DNA of 64,000 nt from Xanthomarina arctica. Lineage in GTDB: Bacteria; Bacteroidota; Bacteroidia; Flavobacteriales; Flavobacteriaceae. The stretch's first letter is position 1; every line of letters starts with the position of its first letter. Under the pieces are notes generated by a model, which was given only the letters and a program-made list of their open reading frames with translations, ran no database searches and had not been told where the DNA came from. The translations under genes and the position numbers were made by a program. Below are positions 17,027 to 24,785 of this stretch, piece after piece. The stretch is taken from positions 1,191,142 through 1,255,141 of the forward strand of contig NZ_BMFQ01000001.1 of NCBI RefSeq assembly GCF_014638915.1, given 5' to 3'.

Positions 17027-17971
17027 TTAATTATTAAAGAAGAATAAATTTGAACTATGAAACCCAGGCTCTCCATTTATGCTTGATTTATCTAATTCAC
17101 CAGTCTGTATATTAATTATTCCTGCTTCATTTCTACCATCGCCTCTATAAATATATTCGAATCGGGAATCTTCTGAATCATATCCTATGGCAGAACCACC
17201 AATAAAATCGGATAACGTACTAATTTGATTTCCATGAATGTCATAAAGATATTCAAAAACTTCAAAATTAATCTCTCTTCTACTTATGATATAAATTTCA
17301 GAATTAGAGCTAATAATATTAAATATATTCAAGTTGCTTGGCAAAGATATTTGGGTCATTGCGTTTGTATCTAAATCTATGATTACTCCATTAATTTGAT
17401 TAGTTTCTTCATCTAATATTACCAACTGATTTAGTTTATCTAAATAAAAAATATCTAAATAACCATTAAATCCATAAATAGCAGATAAATTGATATTTTC
17501 AACAATCTGATTTGAAATTATCTTTCTAAAATAGATATGAGAACTTTGATTGTCTTCCAAGACCAAATAGATATTTTCATTATTGTCAATTACTGCTTTT
17601 TCTAAATGTTCTTGGTCTGAGATTAAAATTGGTATTTCTTGCGTAGGATAATGATACTCATCACTGTTTAAGATATCTAATACATTTGCCTTATGGAATA
17701 CTAAATCATTTGAAGTATCACTTAAAGAAGAAAAGTAAAAATTGTTAGTGGTTTCATTGAAATAAAAATTGAACGTAACATGATAGCCATATTTAAATAA
17801 ACGTTTTATAACCATATTAGAATCATCTCCAATAATAGCTCCAGAGCCATCTGTTTCAAAAATCAGCTTGTATCTTGTGTCAGTAACTTCATCTCCATTT
17901 TCTGAATTATCATCACTTGAGCAACCTATAGTTAATAAGATTAATGTAAAAATTGCTAATAAATTTTTCAT
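17027..17971 (-). CDS. Surface-type lipoprotein, possible beta-propeller (314 aa)
   Basis: The signal peptide MKNLLAIFTLILLTIGC is followed by SSDDNSENGDE, again acidic. The mature part has repeating short beta-rich segments such as LDIFYLDKLNQLVILDEETN and FEVFEYLYDIHGNQISTLS. These hint at a propeller-like fold, but I recognise no family. It is the first gene of the three-lipoprotein group, with 44 bp to the LRR gene. About 860 bp without a clear gene lie upstream. Confidence 0.75.
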   Translation of the reverse strand: MKNLLAIFTLILLTIGCSSDDNSENGDEVTDTRYKLIFETDGSGAIIGDDSNMVIKRLFKYGYHVTFNFYFNETTNNFYFSSLSDTSNDLVFHKANVLDILNSDEYHYPTQEIPILISDQEHLEKAVIDNNENIYLVLEDNQSSHIYFRKIISNQIVENINLSAIYGFNGYLDIFYLDKLNQLVILDEETNQINGVIIDLDTNAMTQISLPSNLNIFNIISSNSEIYIISRREINFEVFEYLYDIHGNQISTLSDFIGGSAIGYDSEDSRFEYIYRGDGRNEAGIINIQTGELDKSSINGEPGFHSSNLFFFNN

Positions 17972-18248
17972 ATAAGTAGGGTTTAATTGAGGGTAATTCT
18001 TAATAATTGGACTAATATAAATGTTTTTTTTAAATTTTCCTTTGAGTAAATTTTGTTGGAATATTATTTGTCAACCATTTTATGTCAAAATTATTTAATT
18101 TAAAAAGCTTCAAAAATTAGAATGGAGGTATTTAATTTTATATGTATATTTGATTAGAAAATAATTATAAATCAGAGTACACGATCAGGTACATGATTTA
18201 GTTAAAATAAGCAGAAAAATAACGTAAAATCGGGTTTTTCTCAAACTC

Positions 18249-18287
18249 ATCCCTCTAAAGTTACTGGTTCGGTTCCAGTTTGGGCTA
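18249..18287 (+). other. tRNA 3'-half-like fragment
   Basis: ACTGG-TTCGGTT-CCAGT (18263-18279) forms a perfect 5-bp T-arm with the TTCG-type loop. It is followed by seven acceptor-like bases TTGGGCT and a discriminator A. Upstream bases do not form an anticodon arm, so there is no complete tRNA. It may be a scar of an earlier integration; the parent tRNA is not identified. Confidence 0.4.
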
Positions 18288-18762
18288 CTAAACAAGAATA
18301 ATCAGAAATGATTATGTTTTTTCATGATTTTATTTTTTTACATGATAATTGTAAAATGAATACGGAAGTGAAAACGATTTTATTTGAAACAAAATTTAGC
18401 ATATACTTTAGGTTTGGTGGATTCATAATTCAGAGTAAGTAACAGCCTTATTGTTTTAAGACTATATCTTTAGAATGTCACTTTAAAAAAATCTATAGCT
18501 TGTTGAGCCCGTTGGTCGTAGATTTGGTAATTCTCTTCGTCTTTACATTTCCCTTTACGGCTTTAAATTTTGAAGTGGTTGAGCTTATTTGTAAATGAAA
18601 AAATTGGGTTATATTTCAAGGAGAATACATATTTTTTCTAAATAATAGTAGTCAATCTGAAGAGCTAATGAAAGTTTGGATGGGGTTAGTTGTCTCTTTT
18701 GTATAGATCAATAAATGGTTCTAAAAAAAATGAGATGGAATTTTTACTAAGCAGAAACAAAC

Positions 18763-18784
18763 ATGTTGTCCCTTATGTTGTCCC
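18763..18784. repeat. Two direct repeats at a 12-bp period near the island end
   Basis: ATGTTGTCCC occurs at 18763-18772 and 18775-18784, about 50 bp from the tRNA-Phe 3' end. Position and spacing fit arm-type binding sites of a tyrosine recombinase, though nothing proves it. Confidence 0.45.
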
Positions 18785-18794
18785 CGTAAAAAGC

Positions 18795-18830
18795 AAAAAC
18801 CCCATAAACACTGAAGTTTATGGGGTTTTT
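18795..18830. terminator. Terminator downstream of tRNA-Phe
   Basis: The stem AAAAACCCCATAAAC / GTTTATGGGGTTTTT ends 3 bp from the tRNA 3' end and would terminate the minus-strand tRNA transcript. Its sequence differs from the terminator beside the left repeat (1259-1288), as expected if this one arrived with the island. Confidence 0.8.
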
Positions 18831-18846
18831 TGGTGGTGCCTCCAGG
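18831..18846. repeat. Right direct repeat (candidate attR) at tRNA-Phe 3' end
   Basis: TGGTGGTGCCTCCAGG is identical to 1291-1306. The last 13 bp belong to the acceptor and T-stem of tRNA-Phe. Confidence 0.7.
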
Positions 18847-18906
18847 AATCGAACCAGGGACACATGGATTTTCAGTCCATTGCTCTACCAACTGAGCTAA
18901 GGCACC
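18834..18906 (-). tRNA. tRNA-Phe (GAA)
   Basis: The 73-nt cloverleaf on the minus strand has acceptor GGTGCCT/AGGCACC, discriminator A, no encoded CCA, anticodon loop CTGAAAA with GAA, and T-arm CCTGG-TTCGATT-CCTGG (allowing for the A/T loop). It is intact, so the presumed island insertion restored its 3' end. Confidence 0.95.
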
Positions 18907-18925
18907 AATCGCGTAATTGCGGTTG

Positions 18926-18956
18926 CAAATATATATTCTATTTTATTATTCGCCAA
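18926..18956 (-). promoter_or_regulatory. Promoter of tRNA-Phe
   Basis: On the minus strand, TTG (18956-18954), a 20-bp spacer and TATATTTG (18933-18926) match the Bacteroidota promoter consensus. The -7 box lies 20 bp before the tRNA 5' end. Confidence 0.7.
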
Positions 18957-19007
18957 ATGAAAGTAAATAAAAAATCGTTTTGTAATTTTACAAACTTGAT
19001 TTATGAT

Positions 19008-19739
19008 ATGAATTTAATTATTGACGTAGGAAATACTTTTGTGAAATTTGCTGTTTTTCAGGGAGATGAGATTGTTTTTCAGTCTTCCGTTGAAGAATTT
19101 TCTTTTGAAAAAAACTTTGAAATTATTTTAAAAAATCATCCAGAAATTGATAAATGTATCATTTCTTCGGTTGGAAAACTTAATGAAGAAGCTTTAAAAC
19201 ACCTAAAACATAACCTAAAAGTCCTTGTTTTAGATTCAGAAACTAAATTACCTTTTAGTAATCAATATGCCACTCCAAAAACTCTAGGAAGAGATAGATT
19301 AGCATTGGTTAGTGGTGCAGTAAAACAATTTCCGGGAGTAAATGCGCTTGTAATTGATGCAGGAACATGTATTACTTACGACTTTATTTCTAGTGAAAAT
19401 GTTTATATGGGTGGTGCCATTTCACCCGGAATTAGAATGCGTTACAAATCTTTGAATAATTTAACGGCCAATTTGCCGTTATTAACTACACAGATGCCAG
19501 AACACTTAATTGGAAACACAACAGATAACGCTATTCACTCCGGTGTGGTTTTTGGTGTTTTAAATGAAATTGATGGCATTATTAGCCGTTATAAAGATAA
19601 ATATCTAGATTTAACAGTTATTTTAACAGGAGGTGACGCTAATTTCTTGTCAAAACAATTAAAAAATAGCATATTTGCCAACTCAAATTTCCTTGTAAAG
19701 GGATTGAACCATATTTTACAATTTAATTCAACCGAATGA
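19008..19739 (+). CDS. coaX: Type III pantothenate kinase
   Basis: The 243-aa protein phosphorylates pantothenate, the first step of coenzyme A synthesis, in the cytoplasm. It has the ASKHA-fold motifs of CoaX: MNLIIDVGNTFVKFAVF at the N-terminus (phosphate 1), TLGRDRLALVSGA with LVIDAGTCITYDF (about 95-125), YMGGAISPGIRMR (about 135-147) and ILTGGDA near 205. The start at ATG 19008 gives the standard N-terminus; a much longer frame from 18690 would run through the tRNA and is wrong. The stop overlaps the next ATG (ATGA), so the two are translationally coupled. Confidence 0.95.
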   Translation: MNLIIDVGNTFVKFAVFQGDEIVFQSSVEEFSFEKNFEIILKNHPEIDKCIISSVGKLNEEALKHLKHNLKVLVLDSETKLPFSNQYATPKTLGRDRLALVSGAVKQFPGVNALVIDAGTCITYDFISSENVYMGGAISPGIRMRYKSLNNLTANLPLLTTQMPEHLIGNTTDNAIHSGVVFGVLNEIDGIISRYKDKYLDLTVILTGGDANFLSKQLKNSIFANSNFLVKGLNHILQFNSTE

Positions 19740-21049
19740 TTAAAAAACTGTTATTAGTTTTTATTGCATTATTTGCAATTCAAAGTTACGCTCAAGAAGG
19801 CACAGCCTCTCCATATTCTTTTTATGGTTTGGGTAGCTTAAAATTTAAAGGAACTACCGAAAACAGAAGTATGGGAGGGTTAAGTGTTTATTCAGACAGT
19901 ATCCACCTAAATCTTAGAAACCCAGCTTCCTATGCGTCCAAAAATCTAGAACGTTACGATTACGAAAGTAGACCTGTAAAATTCACAGTAGGGGGTAATC
20001 ACAATAATTCAAAACTTAAAAGTGATACGGCTTCAGATGAAGTCAATTCTACTACCTTCGATTATTTTGCTATGTCTTTTCCTGTTGGGAAGTTTGGCGT
20101 GGGAATGGGTTTAATTCCTTACACGTCTGTTGGATATAAATTAGAAACTTTAAACGCAAGCAACGAGCTTTCAAGTAAGTTTAGAGGAGATGGAGGTATT
20201 TATAATGTTTACGCGTCCGTAGGATATTTAATATCAGATGGTTTTAGTGTAGGTGTTGATCTTGGCTATAATTTTGGGAACATTAAAAATAACACCATTG
20301 AATATGTTTATGATAATGAAGGTGATTTAACTCAATATCAAACTAGGGAAGATAATAATTCTGACGTAGGTGGGGTTAGTATGAATTTAGGCTTGATTTA
20401 TTCTAAAATGATTAATGACGAGTTTGAGCTTACCACTAGTTTTACTTATAGACCTACGGCTAAATTAAGATCCCTAAATTCTCGTACTTATAATACCGTT
20501 AGTATAAACCCTTTTACCGATCAAGAGACTGTAATAAACTCTATTGAAGCTAATTTACAAGGGCTTAAGGATACCAGTTTAATTGTGCCAACAAAATTAT
20601 CTGTTGGAGTTGGAATTGGCCAGCCTAGAATTTGGTTTGTAGGTGCGGATTATGGTTATTTAAACTCTAAGAAATTTGAAAACGAATTATATGCAAATAG
20701 TAATTCGGCAGGGAACGTAACCTATTCGAATGCTTCTTCTGTATCTGTTGGAGGATTTTTTATTCCAGATTACAGGGCGTTCTCAAGTTACTTAAAAAGA
20801 ATAGTTTACAGAGGTGGAGTTAGGTTTGAAGAAACCGGTTTAAATATTAATGAGGAGGCTATAAATGAGTTTGGCATATCTTTTGGAGTAGGATTACCAA
20901 TGGGGAACTCTTTCTCGAATGCCAACTTTGGAGTTGAGTTTGGAAAAAAAGGAACCACGAGTAGTAATTTAATTCAAGAGAATTTTGTTAACGTCTTCAT
21001 GAGCTTATCGTTTAACGACAGATGGTTCGAAAAAAGAAAGTATAATTAA
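19736..21049 (+). CDS. Outer-membrane beta-barrel protein (437 aa)
   Basis: A cleavable signal peptide (IKKLLLVFIALFAIQSYAQ) precedes a long beta-rich protein with alternating hydrophobic residues and many Gly/Tyr/Asn turns (SVGVDLGYNFGN, EFGISFGVGLPMG). It ends NVFMSLSFNDRWFEKRKYN. The N-terminus SPYSFYGLGSL ... RSMGGLSVYSD is a pattern of FadL/OmpP1-like Bacteroidota outer-membrane proteins. The substrate is unknown. It overlaps coaX by 4 bp and lies 17 bp before a TPR gene, in an apparent coaX-omp-TPR operon. Confidence 0.8.
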   Translation: MIKKLLLVFIALFAIQSYAQEGTASPYSFYGLGSLKFKGTTENRSMGGLSVYSDSIHLNLRNPASYASKNLERYDYESRPVKFTVGGNHNNSKLKSDTASDEVNSTTFDYFAMSFPVGKFGVGMGLIPYTSVGYKLETLNASNELSSKFRGDGGIYNVYASVGYLISDGFSVGVDLGYNFGNIKNNTIEYVYDNEGDLTQYQTREDNNSDVGGVSMNLGLIYSKMINDEFELTTSFTYRPTAKLRSLNSRTYNTVSINPFTDQETVINSIEANLQGLKDTSLIVPTKLSVGVGIGQPRIWFVGADYGYLNSKKFENELYANSNSAGNVTYSNASSVSVGGFFIPDYRAFSSYLKRIVYRGGVRFEETGLNINEEAINEFGISFGVGLPMGNSFSNANFGVEFGKKGTTSSNLIQENFVNVFMSLSFNDRWFEKRKYN

Positions 21050-21066
21050 AGAATAAAATAAAAGTT

Positions 21067-22443
21067 ATGAAAGCCAAAATTACATTAATGTTGTCCTTTT
21101 TATTTTTAGGATTAAGCTATGTGTCTGCTCAAGATGATGATTCAAGTACATTGTCTATCATGTCTGAATATGCAAAAGCTAAAAATTACGAAGCTGCTTA
21201 TAAGCCATTTATGGAATTAAGAAAAAGCAACCCTAATTACAGTAGAGCCATTTATGTGTATGGTGAAAATATTCTAGATTATAAGATTGAGAATTCTACA
21301 GGTACTGAACAAGTTGCATACATAAACGATTTGGTAGGTCTTTGGGGTGAAAGAGAGCAATACTTTGCTAGTAAAACACCAAAAGGTGAATATGCTGCTA
21401 AAGCATGTCAGTTAATGTATGATTATAGAGAGGTGTTAAATAAAAGCAATGCAGATTTATATTCTTGTTTTGATGCTGCCTATAATTTAGATGCCGCTAC
21501 GTTTACAAATCCGAAATCACTTTATACTTATTTTTCATTAATGGTTGATTTGTATGATTCTGGAGATAAAACAGCTTCAGAGTTATTTAATAAATACGAT
21601 GATATTGTTGAAAAAGTTGATCAAGAAATAGAAAACTATTCTGAAAGTTTAAATGTTCTTATTGAAAAAGAAGAAGCTGGAACTGCTTTAACTAGTAAAG
21701 AAGAAAGATACAAAAATTCTTATGAAAGTTATTTAAGAGCTTACGATCAAATTTCAACTAGTATTAATAGTAAATTGGGAACTAGAGCCAACTGTGAAAA
21801 CTTGGTGCCACTTTATACTAAAGATTTTGAAGCAAACAAAACTAATGCTGTTTGGTTACAAAGAGCGGCAGGAAACATGTCGTCTAAAGATTGTACAGAC
21901 GATCCATTATTCTTTAAATTAGTAAATGCGTATCATAAATTAAGTCCTTCAGCTAACTCTGCTTATTACTTAGGGATCTTAAAAGACAAAGAAGGTAAAA
22001 CTTCAGAAGCTATTAAGTTCTACGAACAAGCTATTAGTTTACAAACAGACTCATTTAAGAAAGCAAAACTTTACGAGAAAATTGGAGACAAATTAAAAGC
22101 TAAAGGAGATTATGGTTCTGCAAGAAACTATTTTAGAAATGCTTTAAAGCACAATCCTTCTAACGGAAGACCGTATTTAAAAATTGCGGACATGTATAAC
22201 AGAAGCGCCAATAATTGTGGAGATACTAACTTTAACAAGCGTGCTGTGTTCTGGTTAGCTGCAGATGAAGCTCAAAAAGCTGGTCGTGTGGATCCAACAT
22301 TAAAAAGTGCCGCTGCTCAAGCCGCTGCAAGTTATGAATCGAAAGCACCTCAAAAAGCTGAGATTTTTAGCGCAGGAAATGCAGGCCAAAAAATTAATAT
22401 TGGTTGCTGGATTGGAGCGAGTGTTACCGTACCAAGTATATAA
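21067..22443 (+). CDS. Secreted tetratricopeptide-repeat protein (458 aa)
   Basis: The signal peptide MKAKITLMLSFLFLGLSYVSAQ directs it to the periplasm. The body is helical. Clear TPR pairs lie at about 295-375 (SANSAYYLGILKDKEGKTSE, then FKKAKLYEKIGDKLKAKGDY and ARNYFRNALKHNPSNGRPYL). The C-terminus is Ala-rich and ends with two Cys-free glycine segments. TPR proteins act as scaffolds. Its constant neighbours in flavobacteria are outer-membrane and Lpt-type genes, suggesting envelope assembly, but the partner is unknown. A strong terminator follows. Confidence 0.85.
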   Translation: MKAKITLMLSFLFLGLSYVSAQDDDSSTLSIMSEYAKAKNYEAAYKPFMELRKSNPNYSRAIYVYGENILDYKIENSTGTEQVAYINDLVGLWGEREQYFASKTPKGEYAAKACQLMYDYREVLNKSNADLYSCFDAAYNLDAATFTNPKSLYTYFSLMVDLYDSGDKTASELFNKYDDIVEKVDQEIENYSESLNVLIEKEEAGTALTSKEERYKNSYESYLRAYDQISTSINSKLGTRANCENLVPLYTKDFEANKTNAVWLQRAAGNMSSKDCTDDPLFFKLVNAYHKLSPSANSAYYLGILKDKEGKTSEAIKFYEQAISLQTDSFKKAKLYEKIGDKLKAKGDYGSARNYFRNALKHNPSNGRPYLKIADMYNRSANNCGDTNFNKRAVFWLAADEAQKAGRVDPTLKSAAAQAAASYESKAPQKAEIFSAGNAGQKINIGCWIGASVTVPSI

Positions 22444-22473
22444 TGATTAACACAGTTTTACATAAAACTAATT

Positions 22474-22510
22474 ACATAGTCACAGCTTTTGCTGTGACTA
22501 TGTTTTTTTT
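22474..22510 (+). terminator. Intrinsic terminator after the TPR gene
   Basis: A perfect 13-bp inverted repeat (ACATAGTCACAGC / GCTGTGACTATGT) with a 4-nt loop is followed by a run of T. It ends the coaX-omp-TPR transcript. Confidence 0.92.
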
Positions 22511-22536
22511 ATATAGTATTTATTTATTCTTTTAAA

Positions 22537-23088
22537 ATGGACATATATAAATCGCATAGAATATTTTTAGTTTGTAGTGTCATTTTAATGACGCTCATTT
22601 CATGTAAAAATAACTTCGATGAGGTTAAAAAAATTGGTGTTTCGGAAAACGCACCTATTGGTATTGCAGAAGGACTCAATTTAAAATATACGGATTCTGG
22701 TCGAGTAACTGTAAATTTAAGAAGTCCGAAGATGTTGGATTATTCCAACAGAATATTTGTTTTTAACGAATTTCCAGATGGCATTGACTTAGATTTATTT
22801 GATGAGGAAAACCAGAGAAGCAACGTGATTGCAGATTATGCTATTGTGTACGATAAAACTGGAATCATCGATTTACAAGGTAATGTAGTGCTGTCTTCAA
22901 CTAGTAAGGACACCTTATTTGCCGAACAACTTTATTTCGATCAAAAGCGAGAATGGCTCTTTACCAACAGGCCTGTTACTTTTAGAACAGGGAGAGATGT
23001 TATTAATGGTAAAGGTTTCGATTCCGATGTTAAGTTTACCAAAGCCCAAGTTTTAGAAATTGATGGGATTATAACACTTGACGAATAA
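22537..23088 (+). CDS. lptC: LPS export protein LptC-like
   Basis: The 183-aa protein has an N-terminal membrane/lipoprotein signal (VCSVILMTLISC, Cys near 23). The LptC/OstA beta-jellyroll follows, with LKYTDSGRVTVNLRSPKMLDYS, ADYAIVYDKTGIIDLQGNVVLSS and DTLFAEQLYFDQKREWLFT in the usual order. LptC takes lipopolysaccharide from the inner-membrane LptB2FG complex to the periplasmic bridge. The lipobox-like LISC, in place of the transmembrane anchor of E. coli LptC, is common in Bacteroidota. It is followed closely by a small membrane protein and a CNNM-type gene. Confidence 0.85.
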   Translation: MDIYKSHRIFLVCSVILMTLISCKNNFDEVKKIGVSENAPIGIAEGLNLKYTDSGRVTVNLRSPKMLDYSNRIFVFNEFPDGIDLDLFDEENQRSNVIADYAIVYDKTGIIDLQGNVVLSSTSKDTLFAEQLYFDQKREWLFTNRPVTFRTGRDVINGKGFDSDVKFTKAQVLEIDGIITLDE

Positions 23089-23125
23089 TTCTGTATCTTT
23101 ACCCAACTATTTTAATACATACCCA

Positions 23126-23317
23126 ATGAAAATATTCAAGTTTTTTCAATATGCTTATTTGTTCTTTGCTGTCATATTTATTTATGATGCCGTAGATGAA
23201 TATATGGAAACTGGAGTCATAGCTTACACCTCATTATTATTGGCTGCTGCAGCCGTTTTTATGTTTTTCTTCAGAAAAAGATTTAATAAGAAATTCGAAA
23301 ATAAAGGCGATAATTAA
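23126..23317 (+). CDS. Small two-span membrane protein (63 aa)
   Basis: Starting at ATG 23126 the protein is 63 aa with two likely transmembrane helices (about 7-22 and 32-52) and a basic tail (FFRKRFNKKFENKGDN). An upstream start at 23078 would overlap lptC and add a poorly conserved-looking leader, so it is less likely. Function unknown. It sits 3 bp before the CNNM-type gene and may be co-translated with it. Confidence 0.75.
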   Translation: MKIFKFFQYAYLFFAVIFIYDAVDEYMETGVIAYTSLLLAAAAVFMFFFRKRFNKKFENKGDN

Positions 23318-23320
23318 AAC

Positions 23321-24610
23321 ATGAACCCAGATGTTATAATTATTATTGCTTCCTTAATTCTTTCTGCATTTTTCTCAGGAATGGAGATTGCTTACGTGTC
23401 TTCAAACAAAATTCATATAGAAATTGAAAAAAAGCAACAGGGTGTTTTAGCAAAAATTCTTACTAAATTAACTGCTAGACCTTCCAAGTTTATCGCAACC
23501 ATGCTTATTGGTAATAATATTGCCTTGGTAATTTATGGGTTTTTTATGGGCGATTTATTGGTAGCTTGGTTTGTTTCTTTTTTGCCATCAAGTTCTAATG
23601 TTGTAAATTTTCTTTTAGTAGATTTTAGTTTACTTACGCAAACCATTATCTCCACACTGATTATTCTAATTACTGCGGAATTTTTACCTAAAGTGTTTTT
23701 TCAAATCTATGCCAATTCATTCCTGAAACTTTTAGCAGTTCCTGCTTATGTTTTTTATGTTCTGTTTGGTTACATCTCTAATTTTGTAATTTGGATTTCA
23801 GATTTGGTATTAAAAAAATTCTTTAAAACCGAAGGAGATCAAGTTCAATTAGCATTTACCAAGGTGGAATTAGGTAATTATATTAGCGAGCAAATGGAAT
23901 CTGCTGAAGAAAGCGATAATATAGATACCGAAATACAAATATTTCAGAATGCCTTAGAATTTTCCGAAGTAAAAGCTAGAGAAGTCATGATTCCCAGAAC
24001 AGAAATTACTGCTGTGGATGTGACCGAGAATTCAAAAAATCTCAACATACTTTTTACGGAAACTGGTTATTCTAAAATATTAGTATATAAAGATACCATT
24101 GACGATATTTTGGGATATGTTCATTCTTTCGAATTATTTAAAAAGCCTAAAAACTTGAAATCTATTTTAGTTCCTGTAGAATTCGTTCCCGAAACTATGT
24201 TAATTAAAGATATTTTAAGTGTTCTTATTAAAAAACGAAAGAGTATTTCTATCGTTTTAGACGAATATGGTGGAACTTCTGGTATTATAACTGTAGAAGA
24301 TATTGTAGAAGAGCTTTTTGGGGAAATTGAAGATGAACATGATACAGTCGTGTTAATTGAAGAAAAACTAGGAGACGATTTATATAAGTTTTCGGCAAGA
24401 CTGGAAGTTGACTACCTTAATGAAACCTATAAGATCAACCTACCTGATAGCGAGAATTACGAGACTCTAGGAGGTTTAATTGTGGACTATACGGAGGAAA
24501 TACCACAGCAAAACGAAATAGTTAAAATTGATAGATTTCAATTTACTATCCTAGAAGTTTCCAGCACAAAAATCGATTTGGTAGAACTAAAAATATTGGA
24601 CACCGACTAA
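23321..24610 (+). CDS. CNNM/CorC-type transporter-associated CBS protein (hemolysin family)
   Basis: The 429-aa protein has an N-terminal DUF21/CNNM transmembrane domain (about 1-160, starting DVIIIIASLILSAFFSGMEIAYVS). A CBS-pair region follows (about 205-325, with AREVMIPRTEITAVD and ISIVLDEYGGTSGIITVEDIVEELFGEI), then a C-terminal CorC/HlyC domain (about 345-425, ending before LKILDTD). Such proteins take part in Mg2+/Co2+ efflux. The related gliding protein GldE has the same architecture, but the usual gldD neighbour is absent. It ends an lptC - small protein - CNNM group. Confidence 0.9.
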   Translation: MNPDVIIIIASLILSAFFSGMEIAYVSSNKIHIEIEKKQQGVLAKILTKLTARPSKFIATMLIGNNIALVIYGFFMGDLLVAWFVSFLPSSSNVVNFLLVDFSLLTQTIISTLIILITAEFLPKVFFQIYANSFLKLLAVPAYVFYVLFGYISNFVIWISDLVLKKFFKTEGDQVQLAFTKVELGNYISEQMESAEESDNIDTEIQIFQNALEFSEVKAREVMIPRTEITAVDVTENSKNLNILFTETGYSKILVYKDTIDDILGYVHSFELFKKPKNLKSILVPVEFVPETMLIKDILSVLIKKRKSISIVLDEYGGTSGIITVEDIVEELFGEIEDEHDTVVLIEEKLGDDLYKFSARLEVDYLNETYKINLPDSENYETLGGLIVDYTEEIPQQNEIVKIDRFQFTILEVSSTKIDLVELKILDTD

Positions 24611-24785
24611 ATTTCTATCCTTAAAAAGCGTTTTATTTAGGTTTTTTTGGCTTCTACCATGATAAAATTCACATTAAACTCAGGTTTAAAGAATTAATAT
24701 AGCATTCTATTTTATTATTAAATAGAAAATGGTATTTTCGCGCACGATAATTTATACACATTTATAATCAATATAGAAATACAAA

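Larger units (their letters stand above)
17972..18794. other. Gene-less stretch at the right end of the island
   Basis: No intact gene is visible. It holds a tRNA 3'-half-like fragment (18249-18287). A minus-strand open stretch at 18470-18562 has no start and encodes about 30 protein-like residues (KDEENYQIYDQRAQQAIDFF). Two 10-bp direct repeats lie next to the tRNA terminator (18763-18784). This is where an integrase gene would be expected; none is readable. Confidence 0.6.

Noticed and set aside
1291-18846. Prophage
   Set aside because: No capsid, terminase, portal, tail or lysis gene is present; the cargo is defence and lipoprotein genes.
18690-19739. A 349-codon frame covering coaX with a long N-terminal extension
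   Set aside because: The extension runs across tRNA-Phe, its terminator and the direct repeat. The standard CoaX start MNLIIDVGNT is at 19008.
23321-24610. Gliding motility protein GldE
   Set aside because: The CNNM-CBS-CorC architecture is shared, but no gldD or other gliding gene lies nearby; lptC is the neighbour.
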